A stretch of DNA of 9,805 nt. Origin: Candidatus Woesearchaeota archaeon (GTDB lineage: Archaea; Nanobdellota; Nanobdellia; Woesearchaeales; JACQSR01). Within the stretch, counting starts at the first letter, position 1. The number at the start of each line of letters is the position of its first letter. Of this stretch, positions 1-5,700 are shown in pieces. The position numbers and the translations under genes are program-made. The notes below the pieces were generated by a model. It saw only the letters and a list, made by a program, of their open reading frames with translations, was not told the DNA's origin and searched no databases. The stretch is from the NCBI GenBank assembly GCA_023255615.1, contig JAHFLI010000033.1, positions 1 through 9,805 on the forward strand, read 5' to 3'.

Positions 1-1658
1 GTTGAACGCACTTCACCGACGATTAATGCAGAGTCTCCCATACGCAACGTTGTTCGAATTCCTTCTTCAGCGGGCACTTCTGAGGTTCCCTTCGTCATGG
101 CAGCAGCAACTTTCAATTGCTGAATATTGAATCCCATATTTCGTAATGCAGAACCGGGCAATTCAAGAGTATCTTCAATGGTAATAATACGATATTTTCT
201 CATCACTTCAACGAGAACAGCTCCAAGAAGAGAAGATTTTCCTGCGCTTCGTGTTCCTGCAACGAGCAACGTTCGTGCACCATCAATAAGAAAAGATAAT
301 GTTCCTGCTGCCAATGGATTCATCATTCTGTTTTTAATGAAGAGAGGAAATGTCCAGGGCTTGTCACGATGTCTTCGAAAGGCATACGCCAGTCCCGTCG
401 GATTCAACGGATATGAAACAACGGCAACTCTGGTGTTTGCTCCAGGTAAGGCAAGCTCCGTGTCGAGAATAGGATTCGCTTCATCTAATGGTCTTCCCGA
501 CAACATTCTCAATTTCGATGCCCAGGAATCTGCTTCCATTCTGGTTGGAATAATATTCGTTCTGCAATCAGCAAAATCCTGATGAACGATAAAGATCGGA
601 ATATTCCCCATCGGAGAATTTATGGTGATATCTTGGATCTTTTCATCTTGCAACAAGACTTCAATAAGACCGAATCCGACGGTGTATCTCACGAGAATGT
701 TTGTTAATTCTTCGATTTCTTTTTGCTTTAATTTTAATGATCGATAGGTTGCTAGCTCTTCAATGAGATCAGACCCGACGTTAAAGAACACCTGCCGCAT
801 TCGTTCGGGGTCAACAAATTCATCTTTTTTTGGCTGATGTTCTGCGAGAATTTTTCTTGCCGTATCAAGGAGTTCATATTTTTCTTCAGGAAGTTTAAAT
901 TCCGGAGGAACAATATGATACAGATATTGAACGGTATCGGGAAGTTCAAAGATTGCCACGTCGGTATTATTGAGTGTGTAGTTATCAACTTCAGTCGCAT
1001 TTAATGGGTATGTACTCATTAACTTAGTAAACATGAAGTCAGGACGAATATTGGGACGGAAAATTTTTCGATAAATCTCTCGTGATCCGTATTTGAAACC
1101 CGCAATGTCGGTTTGTGCGAGCGTAATAAGTTTGGTACGCTCCAGCAATGCTTTGACATATTCAATTTTCTGGATAAAATTATTGACGGCAACCTGCTCG
1201 GTTTGATCAGTTGATTTTTGAATCTTAATACGCTCATCTCGGATAATGCGCGCAAGTTCTACATACGCACCAACAGGATCTGATTTGAGAATGCTGGCAA
1301 TAAGCTGTTGGATCCTTGAGTAATTTGCGGCGAGATATTTTGCGTATGTCTGGTCCCCAACAAGCGATCCAAAGCCCAGCAAATCTTTTCTCTTCACGAG
1401 CATATTTTGAAGATGAGACAGTTCAGATAACAATCTGATCTGGCCGTATTCATACTCGTAATTTCTTTTTTGGTAGAAGACAACTTTTGTTGCATCCTTT
1501 ACTTCAATCAGGATATCCATGGTTTTCGTCATGGTGATAGGATCATCTTCGATAGAAGGCAAGCGAGTATACTCTTCGCAATTGATATTGACAATGACCT
1601 CATCTCCTTCATGAGCAACTTCATAGGAGAACGGACCTTTCTCTCCAAATAATGCCAT
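1..1658 (-). CDS. Type II/IV secretion-type hexameric ATPase (FlaI/GspE/TadA superfamily), C-terminus cut by window edge
   Basis: Translating the minus strand from the ATG at 1656-1658 gives about 552 uninterrupted residues running off position 1. The start has a GAGGT ribosome site (1663-1667). Around residues 315-390 are N2-domain signatures of secretion ATPases (GFGLIEVLL, ITINSP, LRMLSGRPLDEANP). The Walker A loop GTRSAGKS spans residues 468-475, an Asp-box-like strand ITIEDTLELP follows, and the Walker B-like strand ALIVGEVRS is at 544-552. Family members hydrolyse ATP at the inner face of the membrane to drive pilus/archaellum assembly or secretion, with a FlaJ/TadC-type membrane partner; none is visible here, and it may lie beyond the left edge. 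About 300 residues precede the conserved core, longer than in typical FlaI, and start with a mixed strand/helix region of no recognised function. Whether it serves an archaellum, pilus or other secretion system cannot be decided from this window. Confidence 0.9.
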   Translation of the reverse strand, partial: MALFGEKGPFSYEVAHEGDEVIVNINCEEYTRLPSIEDDPITMTKTMDILIEVKDATKVVFYQKRNYEYEYGQIRLLSELSHLQNMLVKRKDLLGFGSLVGDQTYAKYLAANYSRIQQLIASILKSDPVGAYVELARIIRDERIKIQKSTDQTEQVAVNNFIQKIEYVKALLERTKLITLAQTDIAGFKYGSREIYRKIFRPNIRPDFMFTKLMSTYPLNATEVDNYTLNNTDVAIFELPDTVQYLYHIVPPEFKLPEEKYELLDTARKILAEHQPKKDEFVDPERMRQVFFNVGSDLIEELATYRSLKLKQKEIEELTNILVRYTVGFGLIEVLLQDEKIQDITINSPMGNIPIFIVHQDFADCRTNIIPTRMEADSWASKLRMLSGRPLDEANPILDTELALPGANTRVAVVSYPLNPTGLAYAFRRHRDKPWTFPLFIKNRMMNPLAAGTLSFLIDGARTLLVAGTRSAGKSSLLGAVLVEVMRKYRIITIEDTLELPGSALRNMGFNIQQLKVAAAMTKGTSEVPAEEGIRTTLRMGDSALIVGEVRS

Positions 1659-1694
1659 AGGTACCTCTTTTTTTGATGAATTTAGAATGATGGT

Positions 1695-1704
1695 GTTTTA
1701 AAAG
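1695..1704 (-). promoter_or_regulatory. TATA box of the secretion ATPase gene
   Basis: On the minus strand the A/T box CTTTTAAAAC lies about 42 bases before the ATG at 1658. A start site about 25 bases downstream would give a leader of roughly 16 bases containing the GAGGT site at 1663-1667. Inferred from spacing only. Confidence 0.5.
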
Positions 1705-1914
1705 GTTTTGTTAGAACGAAATAATTGTCCTTCTTTGCATAGCGGTACATCGATCTAGTAATATTTTTAAAAGATGATTGAATTCTCTTCTCATGGAAGA
1801 AGTAACCTTAGATGGTTTTATACCTGGACAACGAGTAAGAATCAATGATTAGTGTCCTGATGCTTCAGGTTAGCCGTTCTTAAATTTAGTTGAACTTCCT
1901 TTTAACAACCCTTA

Positions 1915-1924
1915 CTTTTATAAA
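1915..1924 (+). promoter_or_regulatory. TATA box of the 1948 coiled-coil gene
   Basis: CTTTTATAAA is centred about 28 bases upstream of the ATG at 1948, the spacing expected for a leaderless archaeal transcript. The intervening bases contain no convincing ribosome site. Confidence 0.6.
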
Positions 1925-1947
1925 CTTCTCAACGTAAAAAGAGAGCC

Positions 1948-2370
1948 ATGGTTGAATTGAATTTTGATTTTGGGGCAAAGAAAAAAGATCTTCCACTGAT
2001 GCCGCATGATGATGCTCTTGCACAAGTTCGAGATCTCATGGGTCGTGTTCGAACATTGGAAGATTCGCTTGCAAATATTCGAAAAAAAATCCAAATTACG
2101 GATTCCAATTTGATTTCCCGATCAAAGCAACTTGACACGGAAATTAAGGTAAGCTATACGGATATTAAAGAGATTCGAAGAGACCTCATCGAATTAAAGG
2201 ACCGTGTTGCCTTAATGTTTAAAGAACTTAAATTACGCGCAACAACCGATGATGTCAAAGTGTTGCAGCGTTATATTGACATGTGGGAGCCTGTAAAATT
2301 TGTGACAAAAAACGAAATTGACGCGATAGTTGAGGAGAAAGTTAGAGAAATGCTCTCGAAGAAATTATAA
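1948..2370 (+). CDS. Predicted coiled-coil protein of unknown function, 140 aa
   Basis: I do not recognise a characterised family. The protein is soluble, charged and almost wholly helical by eye. A short hydrophobic/basic N-terminus (residues 1-18, NFDFGAKKKDLPL) is followed by heptad-rich segments at about 24-50 (VRDLMGRVRTLEDSLANIRKK) and 65-98 (IKEIRRDLIELKDRVALMFKEL). The C-terminal tail (about 110-140) contains WEPVKFV and a final charged helix. There are no membrane segments, signal peptide or catalytic motif. It is transcribed divergently from the secretion ATPase, with a TATA box at leaderless spacing, and is followed by another coiled-coil gene. The context and coiled coils recall small archaellum accessory proteins such as FlaC, but I see no clear sequence match, so that is only a suggestion. 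A structural or scaffolding partner of the neighbouring apparatus is plausible. Confidence 0.8.
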   Translation: MVELNFDFGAKKKDLPLMPHDDALAQVRDLMGRVRTLEDSLANIRKKIQITDSNLISRSKQLDTEIKVSYTDIKEIRRDLIELKDRVALMFKELKLRATTDDVKVLQRYIDMWEPVKFVTKNEIDAIVEEKVREMLSKKL

Positions 2371-2387
2371 CTTTTTCTTTCTTTTTG
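2371..2387 (+). terminator. T-rich archaeal-type terminator
   Basis: Directly after the stop codon come closely spaced T tracts (CTTTTTCTTTCTTTTT) without a stem-loop. This is the usual form of an archaeal intrinsic terminator. It fits the next gene having its own TATA box. Confidence 0.5.
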
Positions 2388-2439
2388 GATGAATCTTTTC
2401 CATTTTAGAGAAAAAATGAAGAAAGAAAGAACAGAAAGG

Positions 2440-2449
2440 TTTATATAAG
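2440..2449 (+). promoter_or_regulatory. Strong TATA box of the 2479 gene
   Basis: TTTATATAAG is a near-consensus archaeal TATA element with a purine-rich BRE-like stretch (AGAAAGG) just before it. It is centred about 34 bases from the ATG at 2479. Transcription would then start near 2470, which disfavours a GTG start at 2467 and favours the ATG at 2479. Confidence 0.65.
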
Positions 2450-2478
2450 CTAAGAATGGTTATCGGGTGGTAGTAGAA

Positions 2479-3066
2479 ATGGCACCTTTATTTGGAATGG
2501 GGGAAAAAAAAGCTGTTAAGCCGAGTGCTGCACAGCAATTAGCTGCACTCAGACAACAGGGTATGGACGATGATTCTATTATTATGGCTCTTCAATCACA
2601 AGGATATTCTCCTGATGAAATTTCTGATGCGTTGTCTGGATTCGATCAGGGATTTCAAATGCCCCAACCGGGAAGGCCTCCTATGCAGCAACCTCAACAA
2701 TCTTTTTCCTATCAGCCACCACCTCAACAACCTCAGCAAGATCAGCTTCCTGAAGATAAAATTGAGGAAATCGCAGAAGCGATTATTGATGAGAAGTGGA
2801 CTACTCTCGTGAAGGATATCAATAAAATGGTTGAATGGAAAGATAAAGTAGAAACACGATTAACGCAGATAGATCAAGAATTGAAAGATATGAAAGAACG
2901 CTTTGAAGCGTTGCATGCAGGCGTTATTGGAAAAATTAATGATTACGATACCAATATCAAAGATGTTGGAGTTGAAATCAAAGCAATGGAAAAAGTCTTT
3001 CAGAAAATTCTTCCGACGTTTACCGAGAACGTCAATAAATTAGAACGAATGATGAAGACGAAATAA
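2479..3066 (+). CDS. Protein with UBA-like N-terminus, Pro/Gln-rich linker and C-terminal coiled coil, 195 aa
   Basis: The function is unknown. Three regions are visible: a short helical repeat at about residues 18-51 (LAALRQQGMDDDSIIMAL, then SQGYSPDEISDAL), which resembles a UBA-like three-helix fold; a low-complexity Pro/Gln linker at about 54-88; and a highly charged helical half, 90-195, with heptads and a conserved-looking EIKAMEKVFQKILPTF stretch. From memory, similar C-terminal halves recur in DPANN genomes as hypothetical proteins; I cannot verify this here. There is no signal peptide or membrane span. I chose the ATG at 2479 over an in-frame GTG at 2467 because of the TATA spacing and the GGTGG upstream. 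Its stop is only 4 bp from the stop of the convergent membrane gene. The flexible linker suggests a tethering or adaptor role, possibly with the nearby ATPase or membrane proteins (inference). Confidence 0.8.
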   Translation: MAPLFGMGEKKAVKPSAAQQLAALRQQGMDDDSIIMALQSQGYSPDEISDALSGFDQGFQMPQPGRPPMQQPQQSFSYQPPPQQPQQDQLPEDKIEEIAEAIIDEKWTTLVKDINKMVEWKDKVETRLTQIDQELKDMKERFEALHAGVIGKINDYDTNIKDVGVEIKAMEKVFQKILPTFTENVNKLERMMKTK

Positions 3067-3070
3067 TTCT

Positions 3071-3589
3071 TTACATCGATTTTGTGGTGAGCAATGCAAT
3101 TGTAAATACAGATATTAAACCGATAATAATCACACCAAATACTCGGGGATCGGTTATCAAGCTTAGGCCAACGCTACCTGATGTTGAGGTTGTTCCCGTT
3201 GTTGTTGTCGAGGGAACTGCACTCGATGTTATCTTTCCCAGAGCTAAGAGAACCATGATGACAATGAAAAACACAAGGGTGACTGCTTTCAGTCCCTGAA
3301 ATGCAGGAATATTAGTAGATGCTCCAAAGGATCCGAACGCCATTGATGAGAGGACTGCAAAAACAAATATCACTGCAAACCATGGTGCAACTTCTAAGAC
3401 GATGTTGGTAGCGAAAGAAGAGATAAGGACGAAAATTCCAATAAGGATCGCAATGAGAACACTCACCACCATATTGCCACCTAGGGCACGGGTATAGGTG
3501 AGAAGAGCGTAAACGATAACAACTGTAAATAAAAAGGCAAATATGTTCGAGAACGCCGTCAATCCAGAAACATCAACAAAGGTGGCCAT
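3071..3589 (-). CDS. Small polytopic membrane protein, third member of a paralogous triplet, 172 aa
   Basis: About five hydrophobic helices are visible: residues 12-31, 38-60, 66-86, 100-118 and 150-169. A Ser/Thr-rich extramembrane loop lies at about 120-142 (VPSTTTTGTTSTSGS). No catalytic motif is seen and the family is not recognised. Helix 1 ends in YTRALG followed by GNMVVSV, which aligns in position with the helix 1/loop/helix 2 pattern of the two upstream membrane proteins (FTI..AI..K...FG, then KN.N). This suggests a shared ancestor. The start ATG lies 2 bp after the stop of the preceding gene, so the two are surely co-transcribed and probably translationally coupled; a GGTGGTGG stretch inside the end of the upstream gene may serve as its ribosome site. 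The TAA abuts the convergent coiled-coil gene. A subunit of a membrane assembly is plausible but unproven. Confidence 0.8.
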   Translation of the reverse strand: MATFVDVSGLTAFSNIFAFLFTVVIVYALLTYTRALGGNMVVSVLIAILIGIFVLISSFATNIVLEVAPWFAVIFVFAVLSSMAFGSFGASTNIPAFQGLKAVTLVFFIVIMVLLALGKITSSAVPSTTTTGTTSTSGSVGLSLITDPRVFGVIIIGLISVFTIALLTTKSM

Positions 3590-3591
3590 CG

Positions 3592-4203
3592 TTAGTGTTT
3601 GCCACCACCGCCAAATAATTTCGAAAGATCAATACCGACTCTATTGAGTGCACTGATATCTTCTTTCTTTCCTTCGCCACCGGTAATGAATGCGATGATG
3701 ATGCCGAATACCAGAATCATCACCACGACGGCAGTAATATCAGAACCAAACGTTGTACTCAGCCAATCGGTAATACTTGATCCTGCAATACCTGCTGATC
3801 CTGTAAAGATAATGATTATCGCAACAAGGGATGCTAATGCGACCCAGCCTGGCATAGACATTCCTAAAAAGACTTTTTCCTGGCCGAATAATCCGATCAG
3901 AATAAGCAGCATAATAATTGCAACGACTAATACGGAAACCTGAGGCAATGCTTTGTTGATGATATCCACGGGATCAAATGCAGTAGGATAGGAATTAGTA
4001 ACGTGGGGAACAACCACAATCAACGAAAAGATGAGAGAAACAACCGTATTCATATTTTTCTTTCCATCCCCAAGGAGAGAAGATTTTGATAGGATTGCAT
4101 ACAGTATCGTAAATATCAACAGAAATGGAAGAACCAGATCGGTAAAACCCCATGAATTGAGATCATTAAACACTTGTTGCATTATTGCAGACTGACTCGC
4201 CAT
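3592..4203 (-). CDS. Small polytopic membrane protein, second member of a paralogous triplet, 203 aa
   Basis: A soluble N-terminus (about 18 residues, MASQSAIMQQVFNDLNSWGF) leads into five hydrophobic helices at about 21-38, 50-70, 88-108, 117-137 and 154-174. A cytosolic-looking charged tail ends in GGGGKH. Signature stretches DLVLPFLLIFTILYAILSKS and KKNMNTVVSLIFSLIVV match DVILPFILVFTIVFAIFEKT and RKNLNAMAAFVVALLVV in the next upstream gene, so the two are paralogs. The family is not recognised. The ATG at 4203 has a strong GAGGTG ribosome site (4208-4213) and a TATA box at 4239-4249. The stop is 2 bp before the next gene, forming a two-gene operon. Divergent copies side by side suggest a heteromeric membrane complex (inference). 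Confidence 0.82.
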   Translation of the reverse strand: MASQSAIMQQVFNDLNSWGFTDLVLPFLLIFTILYAILSKSSLLGDGKKNMNTVVSLIFSLIVVVPHVTNSYPTAFDPVDIINKALPQVSVLVVAIIMLLILIGLFGQEKVFLGMSMPGWVALASLVAIIIIFTGSAGIAGSSITDWLSTTFGSDITAVVVMILVFGIIIAFITGGEGKKEDISALNRVGIDLSKLFGGGGKH

Positions 4204-4238
4204 AGCACACCTCTTATTTGATCCTCTGCCGCAAACAA

Positions 4239-4249
4239 GATATATAAAT
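4239..4249 (-). promoter_or_regulatory. TATA box of the 3071-4203 operon
   Basis: On the minus strand ATTTATATATC is centred about 41 bases before the ATG at 4203. This leaves a short leader that carries the GAGGTG ribosome site. It lies within one copy of the duplicated promoter module (4241-4260). Confidence 0.6.
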
Positions 4250-4260
4250 GTTGTGGTTAT
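4241..4260 (-). repeat. Duplicated promoter module, copy 1
   Basis: This 20-bp segment (plus strand: tatataaatgttgtggttat) matches 19 of 20 positions at 4870-4889, upstream of the paralogous gene. It contains the TATA box and, upstream of it on the coding strand, an ATAACCACAAC element. Confidence 0.75.
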
Positions 4261-4268
4261 AGGATTCC

Positions 4269-4847
4269 TTAGTGATGGTCGCTGCTTGAACTGCTGCCAC
4301 TTGATTTCATATTATGGGTGTCATGAACGACAAACCACACAAAGAAGATTAAGATGATCGCTAAAATAATAAGACCGACTACATCTGAACTTCCTGCACT
4401 CGTGACGCTATCGGTAATGGTGCTAAGATATCCAAATCCGTTCAAGAAAATAACGATGATGCCGACAAACATAATCCACATGAACGCTGTTTTCCAACCA
4501 CCGGTAAGAAATACCCCTTTCTCCTCTTTTTGAAATGATCCGACTAATAATAAAAAGAATACTGAAGCGAACAATAACACAACGACTTGGGCAGAAACGA
4601 TATTGAGAATTTCGACAATTTGTGCAGAACCAACAACGAGCAATGCAACAACGAATGCTGCCATCGCATTGAGATTTTTTCTGGTATATTCTTTTCCTTC
4701 AATATGTTCTGTTCCGAATACTTTGGTTTTTTCAAAAATTGCAAAGACAATAGTAAACACAAGAATGAATGGGAGAATGACATCATAGACACCAGCGCGC
4801 TGAAGAAATTCAATTGCTGCGCGGAAGGTTGAGGATGTATCTGCCAT
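4269..4847 (-). CDS. Small polytopic membrane protein, first member of a paralogous triplet, 192 aa
   Basis: After an 18-residue soluble N-terminus come five hydrophobic helices at about 20-39, 60-80, 86-105, 117-138 and 154-175. The hydrophilic C-terminal tail is rich in Ser and His (SSGSSSSSDHH). Helix 1 and its following loop (LPFILVFTIVFAIFEKTKVFG, KNLNAMAAFVVALLVV) closely resemble the gene at 3592-4203. I do not recognise a named family. The TATA box at 4870-4880 is about 27 bases from the ATG, so the transcript is probably leaderless, unlike its paralog, which has a leader and ribosome site. The gene ends 65 bp before the next one, which has a near-identical promoter. The His-rich tail could be an artefact of low complexity or a metal-binding tail; nothing decides this. 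Confidence 0.82.
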   Translation of the reverse strand: MADTSSTFRAAIEFLQRAGVYDVILPFILVFTIVFAIFEKTKVFGTEHIEGKEYTRKNLNAMAAFVVALLVVGSAQIVEILNIVSAQVVVLLFASVFFLLLVGSFQKEEKGVFLTGGWKTAFMWIMFVGIIVIFLNGFGYLSTITDSVTSAGSSDVVGLIILAIILIFFVWFVVHDTHNMKSSGSSSSSDHH

Positions 4848-4869
4848 GAATGAATTCTGATATTAAATG

Positions 4870-4880
4870 TATTTAAATGT
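4870..4880 (-). promoter_or_regulatory. TATA box of the 4269-4847 gene
   Basis: On the minus strand ACATTTAAATA lies about 27 bases before the ATG at 4847, the spacing of a leaderless archaeal transcript. No ribosome site is visible in the interval. Confidence 0.6.
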
Positions 4881-4889
4881 TGTGGTTAT
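4870..4889 (-). repeat. Duplicated promoter module, copy 2
   Basis: The plus strand reads tatttaaatgttgtggttat, differing from copy 1 (4241-4260) only at the fourth base. Identity extends beyond the TATA box into the BRE-side ATAACCACAAC element, more than expected from generic promoter similarity. Confidence 0.75.
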
Positions 4890-5053
4890 CTTTTATAACC
4901 AAACGTTCTCAGATAGTCATCAATTCCCTTTGTAAAATGTCTTTATTGTGTTTTAAACTCTGGAGAATGCGGAATTTATCTATTACAATCCTTCATATTC
5001 CATGGTAAATGTATAAACAGAACTCTTTGAGACGGAGGAGATATGGTGCGTTT
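4890..5053. other. Intergenic region without a recognised gene
   Basis: AT-rich spacer between two minus-strand genes. It contains a plus-strand TATA-like ATGTATAAA (5009-5017) and a perfect GGAGGAG ribosome-site-like string (5034-5040) before an ATG at 5043. That frame encodes only MVRF before a stop. No tRNA, CRISPR repeat or conserved ORF was seen. Confidence 0.4.
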
Positions 5054-5359
5054 TTAAATATTTGGAGTTAAACCCCCCATTAATCTATCCAGTACCCTTC
5101 TTGTTTGCACTCTTTTCGCATCTAATCTATTCAGATGGTTTATGATAAGAAGTATTGTTATGCCGACGATCACCACTGAATATGCAATATCAAAAAGTGA
5201 AAGCGAATCAATAGCCATTAATGCAAAAATATAACCTACTGTGATTTGAATCATAAGGAAACTGCATTGAGAGATTTGATCATCCAGACGATTATATCGA
5301 ACATTCTGAGATTCAAAAATCATTTGTTCTCTAGAAATAATCTTCTTTGAAGTGAACAT
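5054..5359 (-). CDS. Small two-helix membrane protein, about 101 aa, start uncertain
   Basis: Unrecognised. From the ATG at 5359 the protein has a charged N-terminal part (residues 1-30, including QNVRYNRLDDQISQ), two hydrophobic helices at about 32-50 (FLMIQITVGYIFALMAI) and 55-73 (FDIAYSVVIVGITILLII), and a basic C-terminal tail (DAKRVQTRRVLDRLMGG). The start is ambiguous: the ATG at 5359 overlaps the upstream gene by 29 bp, an ATG at 5323 would begin 7 bp after that gene's stop and give 89 residues, and a TTG at 5401 would give 115. None has a strong ribosome site at good spacing. Its position behind another tiny membrane protein suggests co-transcription and perhaps a membrane pair. Codon pattern and hydropathy support a real gene, but homology is unknown. 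Confidence 0.6.
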   Translation of the reverse strand: MFTSKKIISREQMIFESQNVRYNRLDDQISQCSFLMIQITVGYIFALMAIDSLSLFDIAYSVVIVGITILLIINHLNRLDAKRVQTRRVLDRLMGGLTPNI

Positions 5360-5573
5360 AGGGGATCGATTTTCTCCCTTGATGGTAGGTGTAGAAACCA
5401 ATGGGAATGAGTAAAAGAAAAAGGAATGAAAACGAACGTGAAATTCGTAGAAAAAAGACTGAAAAAAATAAGAAACCGAACACCATAAGCGACATCCCTA
5501 TTGTCAGTCGCATCACTAAGAAATTCTCTTCTCCCATCACTTGTTCTATTTTTTTAATCAACAGGTTTCTCAT
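5331..5573 (-). CDS. Very small two-helix membrane protein, 80 aa
   Basis: Unrecognised. An N-terminal amphipathic segment (RNLLIKKIEQVMGEENFLVM) precedes two hydrophobic helices at about residues 22-42 (MRLTIGMSLMVFGFLFFSVF) and 47-62 (SFSFLFLLLIPIGFYT). A short polar tail ends in KEDYF. The ATG at 5573 has a TATA-like box at 5602-5612 on the minus strand, about 34 bases away, giving a very short leader. The gene is divergent from the translin operon, whose own TATA box lies 60 bp further upstream. It overlaps or abuts the start of the next small membrane gene, so they are probably one transcript. Two adjacent small hydrophobic proteins of unknown role could be a membrane pair; a spurious ORF is less likely given the coherent hydropathy but cannot be excluded. 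Confidence 0.55.
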   Translation of the reverse strand: MRNLLIKKIEQVMGEENFLVMRLTIGMSLMVFGFLFFSVFFLRISRSFSFLFLLLIPIGFYTYHQGRKSIPYVHFKEDYF

Positions 5574-5601
5574 TGTTATCCATTCCAGGTATATCTTCCT
5601 T

Positions 5602-5612
5602 CTTAATAAACG
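5602..5612 (-). promoter_or_regulatory. Candidate TATA box of the small membrane gene pair
   Basis: On the minus strand CGTTTATTAAG is centred about 34 bases before the ATG at 5573. The match to a TATA element is moderate, and an alternative A/T box further upstream is shared with the divergent promoter. Confidence 0.35.
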
Positions 5613-5667
5613 TTATGGCAAAAAATCCGGAAGAAAAACAGGTTGTATTCGGAAAATTTTCATAAAC

Positions 5668-5677
5668 CTTTAAAAAA
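5668..5677 (+). promoter_or_regulatory. TATA box of the translin-aspS operon
   Basis: CTTTAAAAAA is centred about 29 bases upstream of the ATG at 5701, at near-leaderless spacing. A weak AGGG lies 4 bases before the ATG. No further promoter is visible before the overlapping synthetase gene. Confidence 0.55.
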
Positions 5678-5700
5678 CCGGTGAAGTTCGATCAGGGAAA

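Larger units (their letters stand above)
1659..1947. other. Divergent intergenic region with a possible leaderless mini-ORF
   Basis: This 289-bp gap separates the minus-strand ATPase from the plus-strand coiled-coil gene and holds both their promoters. Between them is a third TATA-like box, TATTTTTAAA (1762-1771). It is centred about 26 bases before an ATG at 1793 that opens a 19-codon frame (MEEVTLDGFIPGQRVRIND, stop 1850-1852). The end of that frame overlaps short complementary segments: GGACA 1826-1830 with TGTCC 1853-1857, and CCTGA 1856-1860 with TCAGG 1865-1869. These two pairings exclude each other. Nothing else is recognisable, and whether the mini-ORF is expressed is unknown. Confidence 0.4.

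Noticed and set aside
127..582. Plus-strand open frame of 151 codons
   Set aside because: It lies entirely opposite the conserved ATPase core, including the Walker A region, and its translation shows no domain logic. It is a shadow of the ATPase codon pattern.
1856..1869. CCTGA-TGCT-TCAGG hairpin as a terminator
   Set aside because: The stem is only 5 bp and no T tract follows. No gene reads into it except the doubtful mini-ORF.
1770..1870. Possible C/D box small RNA
   Set aside because: A C-box-like GATGATT and one CTGA are present, but there is no second CTGA or internal C'/D' pair at the right spacing.
3599..3943. Plus-strand open frame of 114 codons
   Set aside because: It is antisense to the 203-residue membrane protein, and the Met/Ile/Pro-rich translation is the usual complement of a hydrophobic coding strand.
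5360..5401. TTG start at 5401 for the small membrane gene
   Set aside because: It adds 14 residues that overlap the upstream gene more deeply, and no ribosome site precedes it. The ATGs at 5359 or 5323 are preferred.
5401..5673. Plus-strand open frame of 90 codons upstream of the translin gene
   Set aside because: It is antisense to the small membrane gene, very rich in Lys/Arg/Asn from the AT-rich reverse strand, and has no promoter or ribosome site. The minus-strand frame has coherent membrane hydropathy.
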